Origin: an uncultured Mediterranea sp.
GTDB taxonomy: Bacteria; Bacteroidota; Bacteroidia; Bacteroidales; Bacteroidaceae
DNA length: 64,000 bases
NCBI GenBank assembly: GCA_945641355.1
Contig: CALZEQ010000010.1
Span: 1-64,000, forward strand
Direction: 5' to 3'
Of this stretch, positions 17,780 through 26,541 are shown piece by piece (positions within the stretch are counted from its first letter, which is position 1; each line of letters begins with the position of its first letter). Under the pieces are notes generated by a model. That model saw only the letters and a list, made by a program, of their open reading frames with translations. It was not told the origin of the DNA and did no database searches. Position numbers and translations under genes: made by a program.

Positions 17780-18448
17780 ATGGCAAAATTTGATAAAATA
17801 GCCGTGTTGAACAAGATGGGTTCTACCGGCATGGTTCCTGTATTCTATCACAAAGATGCAGAGGTGGCAAAGAAAGTGGTGAAAGCATGCTACGAAGGAG
17901 GTGTTCGTGCATTTGAATTCACAAATCGTGGCGATTTTGCGCACGAGGTTTTCGCAGAAGTCGTGAAATATGCAGCTAAGGAGTGCCCGGAGATGGCTAT
18001 GGGTGTTGGCTCTGTGGTAGATCCAGCTACTGCAGCCCTCTATTTGCAATTGGGTGCTTGTTTCATTGTCGGTCCTTTGTTCAATCCTGAGATAGCCAAA
18101 GTTTGCAATCGACGTTCTGTGCCTTATACACCCGGTTGTGGAAGCGTATCAGAGGTGGGTGCCGCTCAAGAAGTGGGCTGTGATCTCTGCAAGATATTCC
18201 CGGGTGATGTATTGGGTACCAAGTTGGTCAAAGGGTTGATGGCTCCGATGCCTTGGTCGAAATTGATGGTGACAGGTGGCGTGGAGCCTACGCAGGAAAA
18301 TCTGACCGGATGGGTGAAAGCTGGCGTATATTGTGTAGGTATGGGTTCCAAGCTGTTCCCGAAGGATAAGGTTGCGGCTGAAGATTGGACGTACGTGACC
18401 GAAAAGTGTAAAGAGGCACTTGCTTATATAGCAGCTGCAAGAGGTTAG
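17780..18448 (+). CDS. eda: 2-dehydro-3-deoxyphosphogluconate (KDPG) aldolase
   Basis: A 222-residue class I aldolase that splits KDPG into pyruvate and glyceraldehyde-3-phosphate, the last step of the Entner-Doudoroff and hexuronate route. The catalytic Glu lies in [12 protein letters not shown] near residue 45, and the Schiff-base Lys in [13 protein letters not shown] near residue 135. MVTGGVEP is the phosphate-binding region. It is in an operon with kdgK and is followed by two successive hairpins. Confidence 0.93.
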   Translation: MAKFDKIAVLNKMGSTGMVPVFYHKDAEVAKKVVKACYEGGVRAFEFTNRGDFAHEVFAEVVKYAAKECPEMAMGVGSVVDPATAALYLQLGACFIVGPLFNPEIAKVCNRRSVPYTPGCGSVSEVGAAQEVGCDLCKIFPGDVLGTKLVKGLMAPMPWSKLMVTGGVEPTQENLTGWVKAGVYCVGMGSKLFPKDKVAAEDWTYVTEKCKEALAYIAAARG

Positions 18449-18464
18449 GAAATTGTTTTTGTGA

Positions 18465-18499
18465 GGCCATATGCAGTTGGTTCAGATGGCCTTCATTTT
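18465..18499 (+). terminator. Hairpin after eda, probable terminator
   Basis: GGCCAT (18465-18470) pairs with ATGGCC (18486-18491), followed by a T-rich stretch. It lies 16 bases after the eda stop. Confidence 0.5.
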
Positions 18500-18521
18500 G
18501 TTTAAAGGTGTTTTTAAAGGG

Positions 18522-18562
18522 AACGGCCATCGGGGTTTTACAAGCTTCGATGGCTCGTTTTT
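18522..18562 (+). terminator. Second hairpin after eda with T-tract
   Basis: AACGGCCATCG pairs with CGATGGCTCGTT, leaving one bulged base, followed by a run of T. It is a stronger intrinsic terminator than the one just upstream. Confidence 0.6.
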
Positions 18563-18966
18563 GTCAGGAATATCTGTTTATAAGTGTGAATTGTACGCTT
18601 TATCTTTGAAACTATGTTATAAAACAGATGATTGTTCTACAAAACTTTGGCGGTTATCTACAGAAACCTTACTTTTGTATCGCAGTTGTGAAACTGGTAG
18701 ATAAAAATAGGATTGTTAGTTATTAGGTAAGAAAGATTGAACATTTTTTCATAAGCTAAAGATTATAGATTAGGTAATTAGAAAGGTAAAGATTGAGTTT
18801 GTTCATTAGGTATCTGTTTTTTTGATAGGTAAAGTAAGGATTGTTTGTTAAGGTAATATAGATGTTATTTTTGAATTGCAAAGAAAAGCCTTTTGGCTTT
18901 TCTTCTGTGGAGGCGAGTGGTTCGTGAGAACTGGCTCGTTTTTTTTGTTTCTTTTCTGTCTCGTTC
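18563..18966. other. AT-rich intergenic region with reiterated AGGTAA motif
   Basis: No gene is seen. Between about 18720 and 18860 the motif AGGTA(A) occurs repeatedly (18725, 18772, 18784, 18808, 18827, 18851). Two of these extend to AGGTAAGAAAGATTGA and AGGTAAAGATTGA. A hairpin (18881-18904) and a second imperfect hairpin ending in a long T-run (about 18914-18942) follow, before the glycan-cluster promoter. Confidence 0.45.
18881..18904 (+). terminator. Hairpin upstream of the glycan cluster promoter
   Basis: AAGAAAAGCC, loop TTTT, GGCTTTTCTT is a perfect 10-bp stem. A second imperfect GC-rich hairpin with a run of T residues follows within 40 bases. Together they would insulate the glycan cluster from upstream transcription. 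Confidence 0.5.
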
Positions 18967-18999
18967 TTGTAGTTATTATCTCTATTATTTGTATCTTTG
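18967..18999 (+). promoter_or_regulatory. Promoter of the surface-glycan cluster
   Basis: TATCTTTG at 18992-18999 with TTG at 18967-18969 (spacer 22). It is the only good -7 element ahead of the seven-gene run that starts at 19088. Confidence 0.55.
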
Positions 19000-19087
19000 T
19001 CCCAAAAGTTGAGTCATATATCCCAGAAACAGTCCGAAGGGGTAAGGGCAGATGGGATTCTATAATAGTAGAACAACACGCTTTCGC

Positions 19088-20281
19088 ATGAATGAGGAGA
19101 TTTTAGAACATATTTTTAAGGTACTGGATTGGGTACTCTTTGCGGTGTTCATGTTGAATGTCGTGTATTTGCTATTCTATAGTTTGGCATCGCGTAGACA
19201 GGTTCGTAAAATGCCGGAAGTATCGGATCGATTCAGACGTTTTGCGGTTTTCATCCCGGCATATAAGGAAGATGGGGTGATAGAGGAGTGTGTTCATGCA
19301 TGTCTGGAGCAGGATTATCCGATGGAGAGTTATGATGTGATTGTCATTTCGGACAGGATGGAATCTGCAACCAATGACCGATTAAGACAATTGCCCATTC
19401 GGCTGCTGGAGGTGCATTTTGAACATAGCACAAAGGCTAAATCACTCAATGCCGCTATTGCATCGTTGGACGATTCGTATGATATTGCCGTGGTTCTGGA
19501 TGCGGATAATGTGGTTCCTTATAACTATTTGAGTGATGTGAATGCAGCCTTTGAGATGCCGAGCGTGGAGGTAATACAGACACACCGTATCGCTAAGAAC
19601 TTGAACAACGATATGGCACTGCTTGATGCCATCAGTGAGGAAATCAACAACTCAATATTCCGTTTAGGCCATGTCAATGTGGGTATGTCTGCCGCATTGA
19701 TAGGGTCCGGTATGGCATTTGATTATGCCCTGTTCAAAGAAACCATGAGCAACGTGAAAGCGGTGGGAGGGTTTGACCGTGAGATGGAACTGCTGCTGCT
19801 ATATCAACGGAAACGGTTCTATTATATGCCAGAGACGTATGTGTTTGATGAGAAGATTCAGACCAGTAGTGATTTTTCCCGTCAGCGTCGTCGTTGGCTG
19901 TCTGCCCAAATACATTATTGCCAGGTGTTCGGCAAATATTTTTGGAAGGCATTCTATTCGTCGAATTGGGATTTCTGTGATAAAATGTTGCAGCAAGTAT
20001 TGATACCCCGTCTGTTGATGTTGGGATTCGTGCCGGCTTGTTCGTTGTTGGTTTCGTTATATAGTTGGCAATGGGGCATTAAGTGGTGTGTCTTGTTCGT
20101 GCTGTTGGCAACGGCATTGTTCGTTGCGATACCCAAACGATTTTATACCAGTAGACTGGTGACGGCCTTTCAAAAACTACCTTATACATTCTGGTTGATG
20201 TTTGTGAATGTATTTAAACTGAAAGGTGCAAACAAAACATTCATTCACACTCGTCATGGAGTTGTGGATTCTAACAGATAA
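19088..20281 (+). CDS. Membrane glycosyltransferase, GT2 family (processive-like)
   Basis: A 397-residue membrane glycosyltransferase. An N-terminal membrane helix (about 10-32) precedes a GT-A domain with VFIPAYKEDGVIEECV, the DxD-type VVLDADN, and QRRRW, which matches the QxxRW motif of cellulose- and hyaluronan-synthase-like enzymes. Two or three helices follow near the C-terminus. The usual ED motif position reads GGFDREMEL. An alternative ATG at 19052 has a purine-rich stretch before it and would add 12 residues. Its stop is immediately followed by the next start. It is the first gene of the glycan cluster; donor and acceptor are unknown. Confidence 0.8.
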   Translation: MNEEILEHIFKVLDWVLFAVFMLNVVYLLFYSLASRRQVRKMPEVSDRFRRFAVFIPAYKEDGVIEECVHACLEQDYPMESYDVIVISDRMESATNDRLRQLPIRLLEVHFEHSTKAKSLNAAIASLDDSYDIAVVLDADNVVPYNYLSDVNAAFEMPSVEVIQTHRIAKNLNNDMALLDAISEEINNSIFRLGHVNVGMSAALIGSGMAFDYALFKETMSNVKAVGGFDREMELLLLYQRKRFYYMPETYVFDEKIQTSSDFSRQRRRWLSAQIHYCQVFGKYFWKAFYSSNWDFCDKMLQQVLIPRLLMLGFVPACSLLVSLYSWQWGIKWCVLFVLLATALFVAIPKRFYTSRLVTAFQKLPYTFWLMFVNVFKLKGANKTFIHTRHGVVDSNR

Positions 20282-22078
20282 ATGCGTGAATGGCACGCAA
20301 GTGATATAGAGATGATATACGGTTCTATTATTCCTGCAGATTGGCGAACTGCCACAGTCAGGGGCGAAGCTGCGGAGTCAGTCTTTGATTCTCCTGCCAT
20401 CAGGCTCTTCTTTTATGGAGTGCTATACAATCGCGATGTGTTATATGGTGCGGCTATGAGCAATGCTGAGTTGGCTGCACGACTTTATCTGGTGGATTCG
20501 GAGCATGGCTTTTCCCGATTGGACGGTTCTTTTACTATTGTCTATTTTACCGACCGTGAATGTGGTGTAGTACGTGATCATCATGGGACTCATTGTTCTA
20601 TTTATTATGACGAGGACGGCTCTTTCTCGACCTCTTGTGTCCGATTGGCTGTTGAAGATGGAGAAGTGACATGCGACAGAAGGTCTCTGAGCCATTTCCT
20701 GCAACATGGCTTGTTGACAGTTGGTCGTACGCCGTTTATTGGTATATGTGCGTTAGAGGCAGGACAGGTGTTGTATGCCCGTACCGGAGGCGAGGTGAAG
20801 TGTCGTTCCTATTTTGCTCCTTTATCTTCTCCGCTTCCATTGACTACGCTCAGCGAATATGCCAGCCATTATATGCATCTGCATGAGCAGGCTATTCGTC
20901 GGCGCATCGGAAACAGCTCTCATGTAGGAATCTTGTTAAGTGGCGGATATGATTCGGGATCCAATTTGGTGGCTCTGCGTAGTATATATGATGGAAAGGT
21001 ATCTTCGTATTCGATAGGTTTCCGTGGGGATGCGTGGAGCGAACTTCCACGTGCGCGGTTGATGTCCAAGACCTTTGGGACCTCTCATCATGAGTATGAA
21101 ATAGATGGCACTGAAATAGCCTGTCTGCCAGAAATCATCCGCTATTTGGAAGTCCCCTTTGTGGAAGGTGGACTCATGGTAAATTATTGCGCCATGCGCC
21201 TGGTAGGAGCGAATAAACCAGATGTTATTTTAGGAGGAGATGGAAGTGATCAGTATTTTGGAACTTCTGGTCGCGAGGTAGCTCTGCACTATCTGACCTC
21301 TCATGCTGGTTTGCACCCATTGATGCGGTTGGGTATCAATCTGTTGCAACGGCGTCCTTTTGAAAGGATTGCTGCATGTTATCGTGCAAGCTATCATTTG
21401 GATAGAATCATTCATCTGCTTGAAGGGGAACGTTTTGGATTCTCCGATACGGCATTACGTTCATTCCTGCGACATCCATACCATGATTACTGTGCTCCCT
21501 TGATACCGCAAGCAGATATTAGTAGTTTTACTAATCTCTATAATCAGCATGCTCAGCTCTCGGATTTGGAAATAATCATCAACCGTATTATCTTGTTCAA
21601 GGCTTCACGTATGGCACGTATGTATGACAACAATCTGGTGTTCCCATTTATGGACCTCTCTTTATATAATTTCTTGCAACATTTGCCTGTGGAGTATAAA
21701 TGCAAGGGAGATACGGCATTGAATATTGCCCGCGGGCGTTTCGTGTCAAAATATCTGTTGAAGTATTGTTACAAGCCGAAATTGCCGGAGGCCATAGCAT
21801 CGCAGAAAAAACAAGGAGGCTTTGCTCCTATGTCTTTGTTCTTTGATGACAAATCTCGTCGAGATAGGTTCAAGGAGTTCATCCTTTCCTCAAGCATCTA
21901 TGATGATTATCTCAATCGGAAGAAGGCAGAGCGTTTTCTTAGGGAATATGATAAAGTGGCAGGCGATGCTTCTGTGTGGTTCTGGTACCGTCAGAATCAT
22001 GCCATACAGTATTTTAATTTGCTGACCCTTGTCACTTGGTGGGAGGAGTTTATAGAGCATCGCACAGTCTCTTATTAA
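20282..22078 (+). CDS. Asparagine-synthetase-like amidotransferase lacking the glutaminase cysteine
   Basis: A 598-residue homologue of AsnB. The N-terminal Ntn/GATase-II-like domain (about 1-190) starts MREWHAS, so the Cys2 nucleophile needed for glutamine hydrolysis is absent. The C-terminal ATP-pyrophosphatase domain has the PP-loop LLSGGYDSGS near residue 220 and a second motif, ILGGDGSDQYFG. It can presumably adenylate a carboxylate and form an amide using ammonia or another amine. In polysaccharide loci such proteins often amidate uronic acids; here that is inference. Its ATG abuts the stop of the preceding glycosyltransferase. Confidence 0.8.
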   Translation: MREWHASDIEMIYGSIIPADWRTATVRGEAAESVFDSPAIRLFFYGVLYNRDVLYGAAMSNAELAARLYLVDSEHGFSRLDGSFTIVYFTDRECGVVRDHHGTHCSIYYDEDGSFSTSCVRLAVEDGEVTCDRRSLSHFLQHGLLTVGRTPFIGICALEAGQVLYARTGGEVKCRSYFAPLSSPLPLTTLSEYASHYMHLHEQAIRRRIGNSSHVGILLSGGYDSGSNLVALRSIYDGKVSSYSIGFRGDAWSELPRARLMSKTFGTSHHEYEIDGTEIACLPEIIRYLEVPFVEGGLMVNYCAMRLVGANKPDVILGGDGSDQYFGTSGREVALHYLTSHAGLHPLMRLGINLLQRRPFERIAACYRASYHLDRIIHLLEGERFGFSDTALRSFLRHPYHDYCAPLIPQADISSFTNLYNQHAQLSDLEIIINRIILFKASRMARMYDNNLVFPFMDLSLYNFLQHLPVEYKCKGDTALNIARGRFVSKYLLKYCYKPKLPEAIASQKKQGGFAPMSLFFDDKSRRDRFKEFILSSSIYDDYLNRKKAERFLREYDKVAGDASVWFWYRQNHAIQYFNLLTLVTWWEEFIEHRTVSY

Positions 22079-22101
22079 ACGGAAAATATCTATGTTGCTA
22101 T

Positions 22102-23151
22102 ATGGATAAAATAACTTTAGGCATTCCTATTTATAATGCAGCTCCTTTTATTGAACGAACCTTGTTGTCTGCACTGAACCAGACCTATCCTCATATAGAG
22201 TATTTGCTTGTGGATGATAAGGGCAACAGCATGGATATTGTACGTCGTGTGGTAGAATCGCATCCTCGACGTGCCGCTGTACGCATTATTGATCAGAAGG
22301 TGAATCAAGGAATAGCTGTAGCGAGAAATGCTATTTTTGAACAAGCTACAGGGAATTATGTGTTCACAATGGATTGTGACGATATCATTACTCCTGATTG
22401 TATACAGATTCTTTATGATAGGATGAGTGAGCGTCCTGTAGACTTTGTAGCAGCTTCTTTTGTAAGAGTGGATGAGTTAGGAAGAGAATATGCCGGTTGT
22501 CAGTATAACGATACTTTGATAGTGGGAGATAATTATCCAGTTGCCAGATACAGATATGAACAAGGCAATCCTTTATTTGTAGCTACTTGGAATAAATTAT
22601 ATAGTCGTGCTTTCGTGGAGCAATATCATATCCGCTGTTGTCCAGGCCATTATAATGAAGATCCTTGGTTTACTTACCAAGTCGTTTTGTCTGCACATTC
22701 TTGCCGCCTGTTACCAGATGTGACATTGTATTATACATATAATCCACATTCTGTTTCGGGCATCTCTGCTGCCCATGGATATTCAGAGGTAATTGCTCGT
22801 CAGTTTGTTGAAGTCCAATTGCTGAAGAGTGATTATATCAGTCGTATGACAGAAAAAACGATTTACCGAAGTTTGCTTGTTGATATCATGCAAATGAGTT
22901 TATACCATATTTATCGTATTTTGGTTTCTGGACAACTCTCTGAAAATGTGAAGGATGAATTGGCCTCTGTGCTGATTAAGCGTTTTTTTGTTTTGCCTGT
23001 ACGAAAAGGAGGAGGACACTTTACTTTCAAATATATCTGTCTCCGCTCTTTTTATGCACTTCCTGTATGGACGAAAATGTTGTTCATGCGTTTGAGCGTT
23101 TGGATCAGGCTTAAGGACAGACTTCGTAGATGGGTATATTACAATAATTAG
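22102..23151 (+). CDS. Glycosyltransferase, GT2 family
   Basis: A 349-residue GT-A enzyme without clear membrane helices. It starts MDKITLGIPIYNAAPFIERTL, a typical GT2 nucleotide-binding strand, and has VDDKGN near residue 38 and the DxD-like TMDCDD near 92. The ATG at 22102 is chosen; the upstream frame has no ATG and overlaps the asparagine-synthetase-like gene. It is part of the one-way glycan operon. Sugar specificity cannot be told. Confidence 0.85.
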   Translation: MDKITLGIPIYNAAPFIERTLLSALNQTYPHIEYLLVDDKGNSMDIVRRVVESHPRRAAVRIIDQKVNQGIAVARNAIFEQATGNYVFTMDCDDIITPDCIQILYDRMSERPVDFVAASFVRVDELGREYAGCQYNDTLIVGDNYPVARYRYEQGNPLFVATWNKLYSRAFVEQYHIRCCPGHYNEDPWFTYQVVLSAHSCRLLPDVTLYYTYNPHSVSGISAAHGYSEVIARQFVEVQLLKSDYISRMTEKTIYRSLLVDIMQMSLYHIYRILVSGQLSENVKDELASVLIKRFFVLPVRKGGGHFTFKYICLRSFYALPVWTKMLFMRLSVWIRLKDRLRRWVYYNN

Positions 23152-23166
23152 TAAGATAAGTAAGGT

Positions 23167-24606
23167 ATGTCGATAAAGGATAAAGCTGTTAGAGGAATGT
23201 TGTGGAATGCGTTGGAACGTTTTTCAACACAAGGCATCCAGTTTGTGCTGACTATCTTCATTGCGCGTTTGCTCTCACCTGCTGATTATGGTCTGATAGC
23301 CATGCTTAGTATCTTTATGGCTGTAGCGCAGGCTTTTGTGGATAGTGGATTTACTAACGCACTTATCCAGAAGAAGGGTAGAACGGAAAAAGATTATGCC
23401 ACAATGTTCTTTTTCAATATCTTTGCTGCATCATTTGCTTATCTTTTGTTATATGGTGTGGCTCCTTGGATATCTCAATTTTATAATCAGCAGGAACTTA
23501 CAACTATACTTCGTGTTTATTCTGTTGTCTTGATTATCAATTCATTCGCTTCTGTTCAAATGACTCGCCTAACAATTGAACTGAATTTCAGAAAGCAGGC
23601 ATTGGCATCCATTTGGGCAGTCATCGTAAGTGGATCTGCAGGATTATGGATGGCTTATCATGGATTTGGAGTATGGACATTGGTTTATCAAGCATTGATT
23701 TTCAGTGTTGTATGGGTGTTGACATTATCGTTACAAACAAAATGGATTCCGAATAGTTTTTTTTCCTATGCCTCTTTTCGCTCTCTTTTTGCATATGGCT
23801 CTAAGTTGTTGGTATCAGGGTTGCTTCATACGATATATACGCATATGTATTCATTGACGATTGGCAAATTCTTTATGCCAGAAATGTTAGGCTATTTCAA
23901 TCGGGCATTTGCGTTGGGGCAGTTTCCCGTACAGAATTTTGGCAATATTATCCATCGGGTTACATTTCCCATCTTGTGTGATTATCAGAATGACGAGCAA
24001 AATTTCAACAGGTTGTTTACAAACTATTTACGAGTATCGGCTTTCCTCTTATATCCTTTGATGGTGGGTATGGCTGTGTTGGCTGTTCCTTTCATTTCTG
24101 TTGTCCTGACCGATAAATGGTTGCCTGCAGCCTCTTTGCTGCAAATATTGTGTTTTGCGATGATGTGGCATCCGGCTATGCAAATCAACGTTTCGATTTT
24201 GGATGCCAAGGGACGTAGTGATTATCATTTGAAATCAGAATTCATCAAAAAACTGGTTGCGGTTCTTATTTTGTGTATTACGCTTCCTATGGGAGTTTCG
24301 GTAGTGTGTATAGGTATTGTGGGCTATTATCTAATGGATTTGGTTATTGTAGTGCTTTTTTCTTCTCGTCTGACATCAATTACTCTTTTGAATCAAATGA
24401 GAATGTTGATGCCAATTTTGGGATTGTCATTGGCGATGGGTGGAGTCGTATACATCTCAGCAATATGTTTTGCTTCTCCTGTTGCAAAACTATTTTTTGG
24501 TGTGGTGGTCGGAATTTCTTTCTATGCTTCGTTTGCTTATCTATTGAAATTCAAAGAGTTGGAGATTTTGGTATCATTGGTTCGGAGAAAAGAGGAGAAA
24601 GAGTAA
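23167..24606 (+). CDS. Polysaccharide/oligosaccharide flippase (MOP superfamily, Wzx/TuaB-like)
   Basis: A 479-residue protein with 12 or more predicted membrane helices. The N-terminus (KAVRGMLWNALERF, then IARLLSPADYGLIAM) is diagnostic of the polysaccharide export MATE/MVF-type flippases that move lipid-linked sugars across the inner membrane. It is the only export component in the cluster: no Wzy polymerase, Wzz chain-length regulator or ABC exporter is seen. It lies 15 bases after the GT2 stop. Confidence 0.9.
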   Translation: MSIKDKAVRGMLWNALERFSTQGIQFVLTIFIARLLSPADYGLIAMLSIFMAVAQAFVDSGFTNALIQKKGRTEKDYATMFFFNIFAASFAYLLLYGVAPWISQFYNQQELTTILRVYSVVLIINSFASVQMTRLTIELNFRKQALASIWAVIVSGSAGLWMAYHGFGVWTLVYQALIFSVVWVLTLSLQTKWIPNSFFSYASFRSLFAYGSKLLVSGLLHTIYTHMYSLTIGKFFMPEMLGYFNRAFALGQFPVQNFGNIIHRVTFPILCDYQNDEQNFNRLFTNYLRVSAFLLYPLMVGMAVLAVPFISVVLTDKWLPAASLLQILCFAMMWHPAMQINVSILDAKGRSDYHLKSEFIKKLVAVLILCITLPMGVSVVCIGIVGYYLMDLVIVVLFSSRLTSITLLNQMRMLMPILGLSLAMGGVVYISAICFASPVAKLFFGVVVGISFYASFAYLLKFKELEILVSLVRRKEEKE

Positions 24607-24631
24607 GTTGAACTATATAGTTTCTGAAAAT

Positions 24632-25504
24632 ATGGTCTCTATAATTACTGTAAATTATAACGGTTGGAAAGATACTTGTGAACTAATAGCCTCTTTGAAG
24701 AAGCATGAAACGTTGCCTTACGAAGTGATTGTAGTGGACAACGCTTCGCAGGGGGATGATGCTGACAAAATAGTGCATGCTCATCCTGATGTAATGGTTA
24801 TTCGTAGTAAGGTGAATTTGGGCTTTGCGGGAGGTAACAATTTGGGATACAGGCATGCAAAGGGAGATTATCTGTTCTTTGTGAACAATGATGTGGTAGT
24901 CAAGTCTTCTGTATTGTCTCCTCTCGTACAACGTTTGCAAAATGAGCAGGTGGGAGGGGTCTCTCCATGTATCCTTTCTTTGTATAAGCCTGACGAAGTG
25001 CAATATTATGGTTATTGTCGCATGAGTCGAATAACGTTGAAACATACGACGCTGCCATTTGATTATTCAAGACGTCGTGATTATATGTACGCAAAAGAAA
25101 CTGAGGTGCTTCACGGTGCTGCCATGATGTTTCGTCGGGACGTGATAGAGCATGTAGGATGTATGTCAGAAATCTATTTTTTGTTTTATGAGGAGTTTGA
25201 TTGGAGTTATCAGATGCAGGCTGCAGGGTATAAATTGTTTTACGAACCTGCATCTGTTGTGTATCATAAAGAAGCCATGACGTTGCCCAAACAAACCCCC
25301 TTAAGGGAGTATTATCTTTCTCGTTCCCGCATGATATTTGCTCGAAAAAATCTGAAGGGAATGGAGAAATGTCTGAGTTGTATATATCTGTCTTTGTTAG
25401 TTATGCCTGTCAAGTTTGTTGGTTATGTGTTGCACCTACGTACCCGAATGGCTTGGAAAATGTTGACTGGGACAATTTCAGGTATCTTTGTGCCAATTCG
25501 TTGA
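24632..25504 (+). CDS. Glycosyltransferase, GT2 family (rhamnosyltransferase-like)
   Basis: A 290-residue enzyme with the classic N-terminus VSIITVNYNGWKDTCELI, VVDNASQGDD, GGNNLGY and FVNNDV (DxD equivalent), followed by HGAAMMFRRDV and FFLYEEFDWS-type acceptor loop residues. These are features of WcaA/rhamnosyltransferase-like GT2 proteins. The ATG at 24632 is chosen over an upstream TTG at 24608. It lies in the glycan operon after the flippase. Sugar specificity is unknown. Confidence 0.85.
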   Translation: MVSIITVNYNGWKDTCELIASLKKHETLPYEVIVVDNASQGDDADKIVHAHPDVMVIRSKVNLGFAGGNNLGYRHAKGDYLFFVNNDVVVKSSVLSPLVQRLQNEQVGGVSPCILSLYKPDEVQYYGYCRMSRITLKHTTLPFDYSRRRDYMYAKETEVLHGAAMMFRRDVIEHVGCMSEIYFLFYEEFDWSYQMQAAGYKLFYEPASVVYHKEAMTLPKQTPLREYYLSRSRMIFARKNLKGMEKCLSCIYLSLLVMPVKFVGYVLHLRTRMAWKMLTGTISGIFVPIR

Positions 25505-25531
25505 GAAAGCTTGTCGGATAAAGAGTAAAAC

Positions 25532-26530
25532 ATGAGTGGAAAGTATTATATAAAGTTTGGACAACGTAAGCAGTATAACGCAGGCGCTAAGGCTGTAAAG
25601 GATGTGATGAATCTGTTAGACAAAGAGGGATTCCGTGCGGTCTTGAGTCTTCCTGTGTATTATAATAAATGGTTGAAGTTGGTAGATGTGCCCATATTGT
25701 TATTCATCCTGTTCTTTCGAGTTGGTAGAAACGGAATGCTCCTATATATCGTTCCCAGTAATTCTTTTCGAATCTGGCTGTTAGGAAAAGTTCGTAATCT
25801 GTTGGGTTTCAAATTGGTCTGTTTCATTAACGATGTGGAATCTATGCGTTCGGAACAGATGTGGGGGCAACGTAAGGTGGAAATAGATGCTATTGCCTGC
25901 GCCGATGTCATATTGGCTCCTAACGAGAACTCATGTAGAATCTTGCGTGAAGATTATGGCATTTATAAGAGGATGATACCTGTCCAGGTTTGGGATTATT
26001 TACATCCAAAGTCTTTCTGTGATTCCTATCCGGATGGATCAATCTGTTTTGCAGGTAACTTGATGAAAGCACCCTTTATCAACCAATTGCACAGATTGAA
26101 TCTCTCGTTCAAGATATGGGGTGATGGCTGTTCTCCAAAGAAAGTTGGTAATCTGCAGTTTATGGGAGTGGAGAGTCCAGAGTATTTGCCGATAGAGATT
26201 CGTCATAGCTCATGGGGGTTGGTATGGGATGGTACATCTATAGAAACCTGTGCAGGACTACTGGGGACATATCAGCGTTTTAACAATCCACATAAGTGTG
26301 GGCTCTATTTGGCATCTGGTATTCCTGTAATTGTGTGGAGAGAATCAGGAATGGCATCTTTTGTAGAGCACCATCAAGTGGGTATCTGTGTTTCCTCGTT
26401 GTATGAAGCTGAGCATATCATCCACACAATGAAAGATGAAGAGTATGAACATTATAGAAAGAATGCAGCAGCAATGGCTCCTTTGCTGCGCAAAGGTTTT
26501 TTCTTTTTGTCTGCATTAAGTGAAATCTAA
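25532..26530 (+). CDS. Glycosyltransferase, Gtf3/galactofuranosyltransferase-like
   Basis: A 332-residue protein resembling the Gtf3/WbbI type GT-B enzymes. The C-terminal half shows GLVWDGTSIETC, NNPHKCGLYLASGIPVIVW and FVEHHQVGICV, the donor-binding layout of this group. An N-terminal hydrophobic patch near residue 55 may associate with the membrane. Some relatives transfer galactofuranose, but no UDP-galactopyranose mutase gene is in the window, so the sugar is not assigned. It lies eleven bases before the next glycosyltransferase. Confidence 0.7.
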   Translation: MSGKYYIKFGQRKQYNAGAKAVKDVMNLLDKEGFRAVLSLPVYYNKWLKLVDVPILLFILFFRVGRNGMLLYIVPSNSFRIWLLGKVRNLLGFKLVCFINDVESMRSEQMWGQRKVEIDAIACADVILAPNENSCRILREDYGIYKRMIPVQVWDYLHPKSFCDSYPDGSICFAGNLMKAPFINQLHRLNLSFKIWGDGCSPKKVGNLQFMGVESPEYLPIEIRHSSWGLVWDGTSIETCAGLLGTYQRFNNPHKCGLYLASGIPVIVWRESGMASFVEHHQVGICVSSLYEAEHIIHTMKDEEYEHYRKNAAAMAPLLRKGFFFLSALSEI

Positions 26531-26541
26531 AACGGTAGAGT

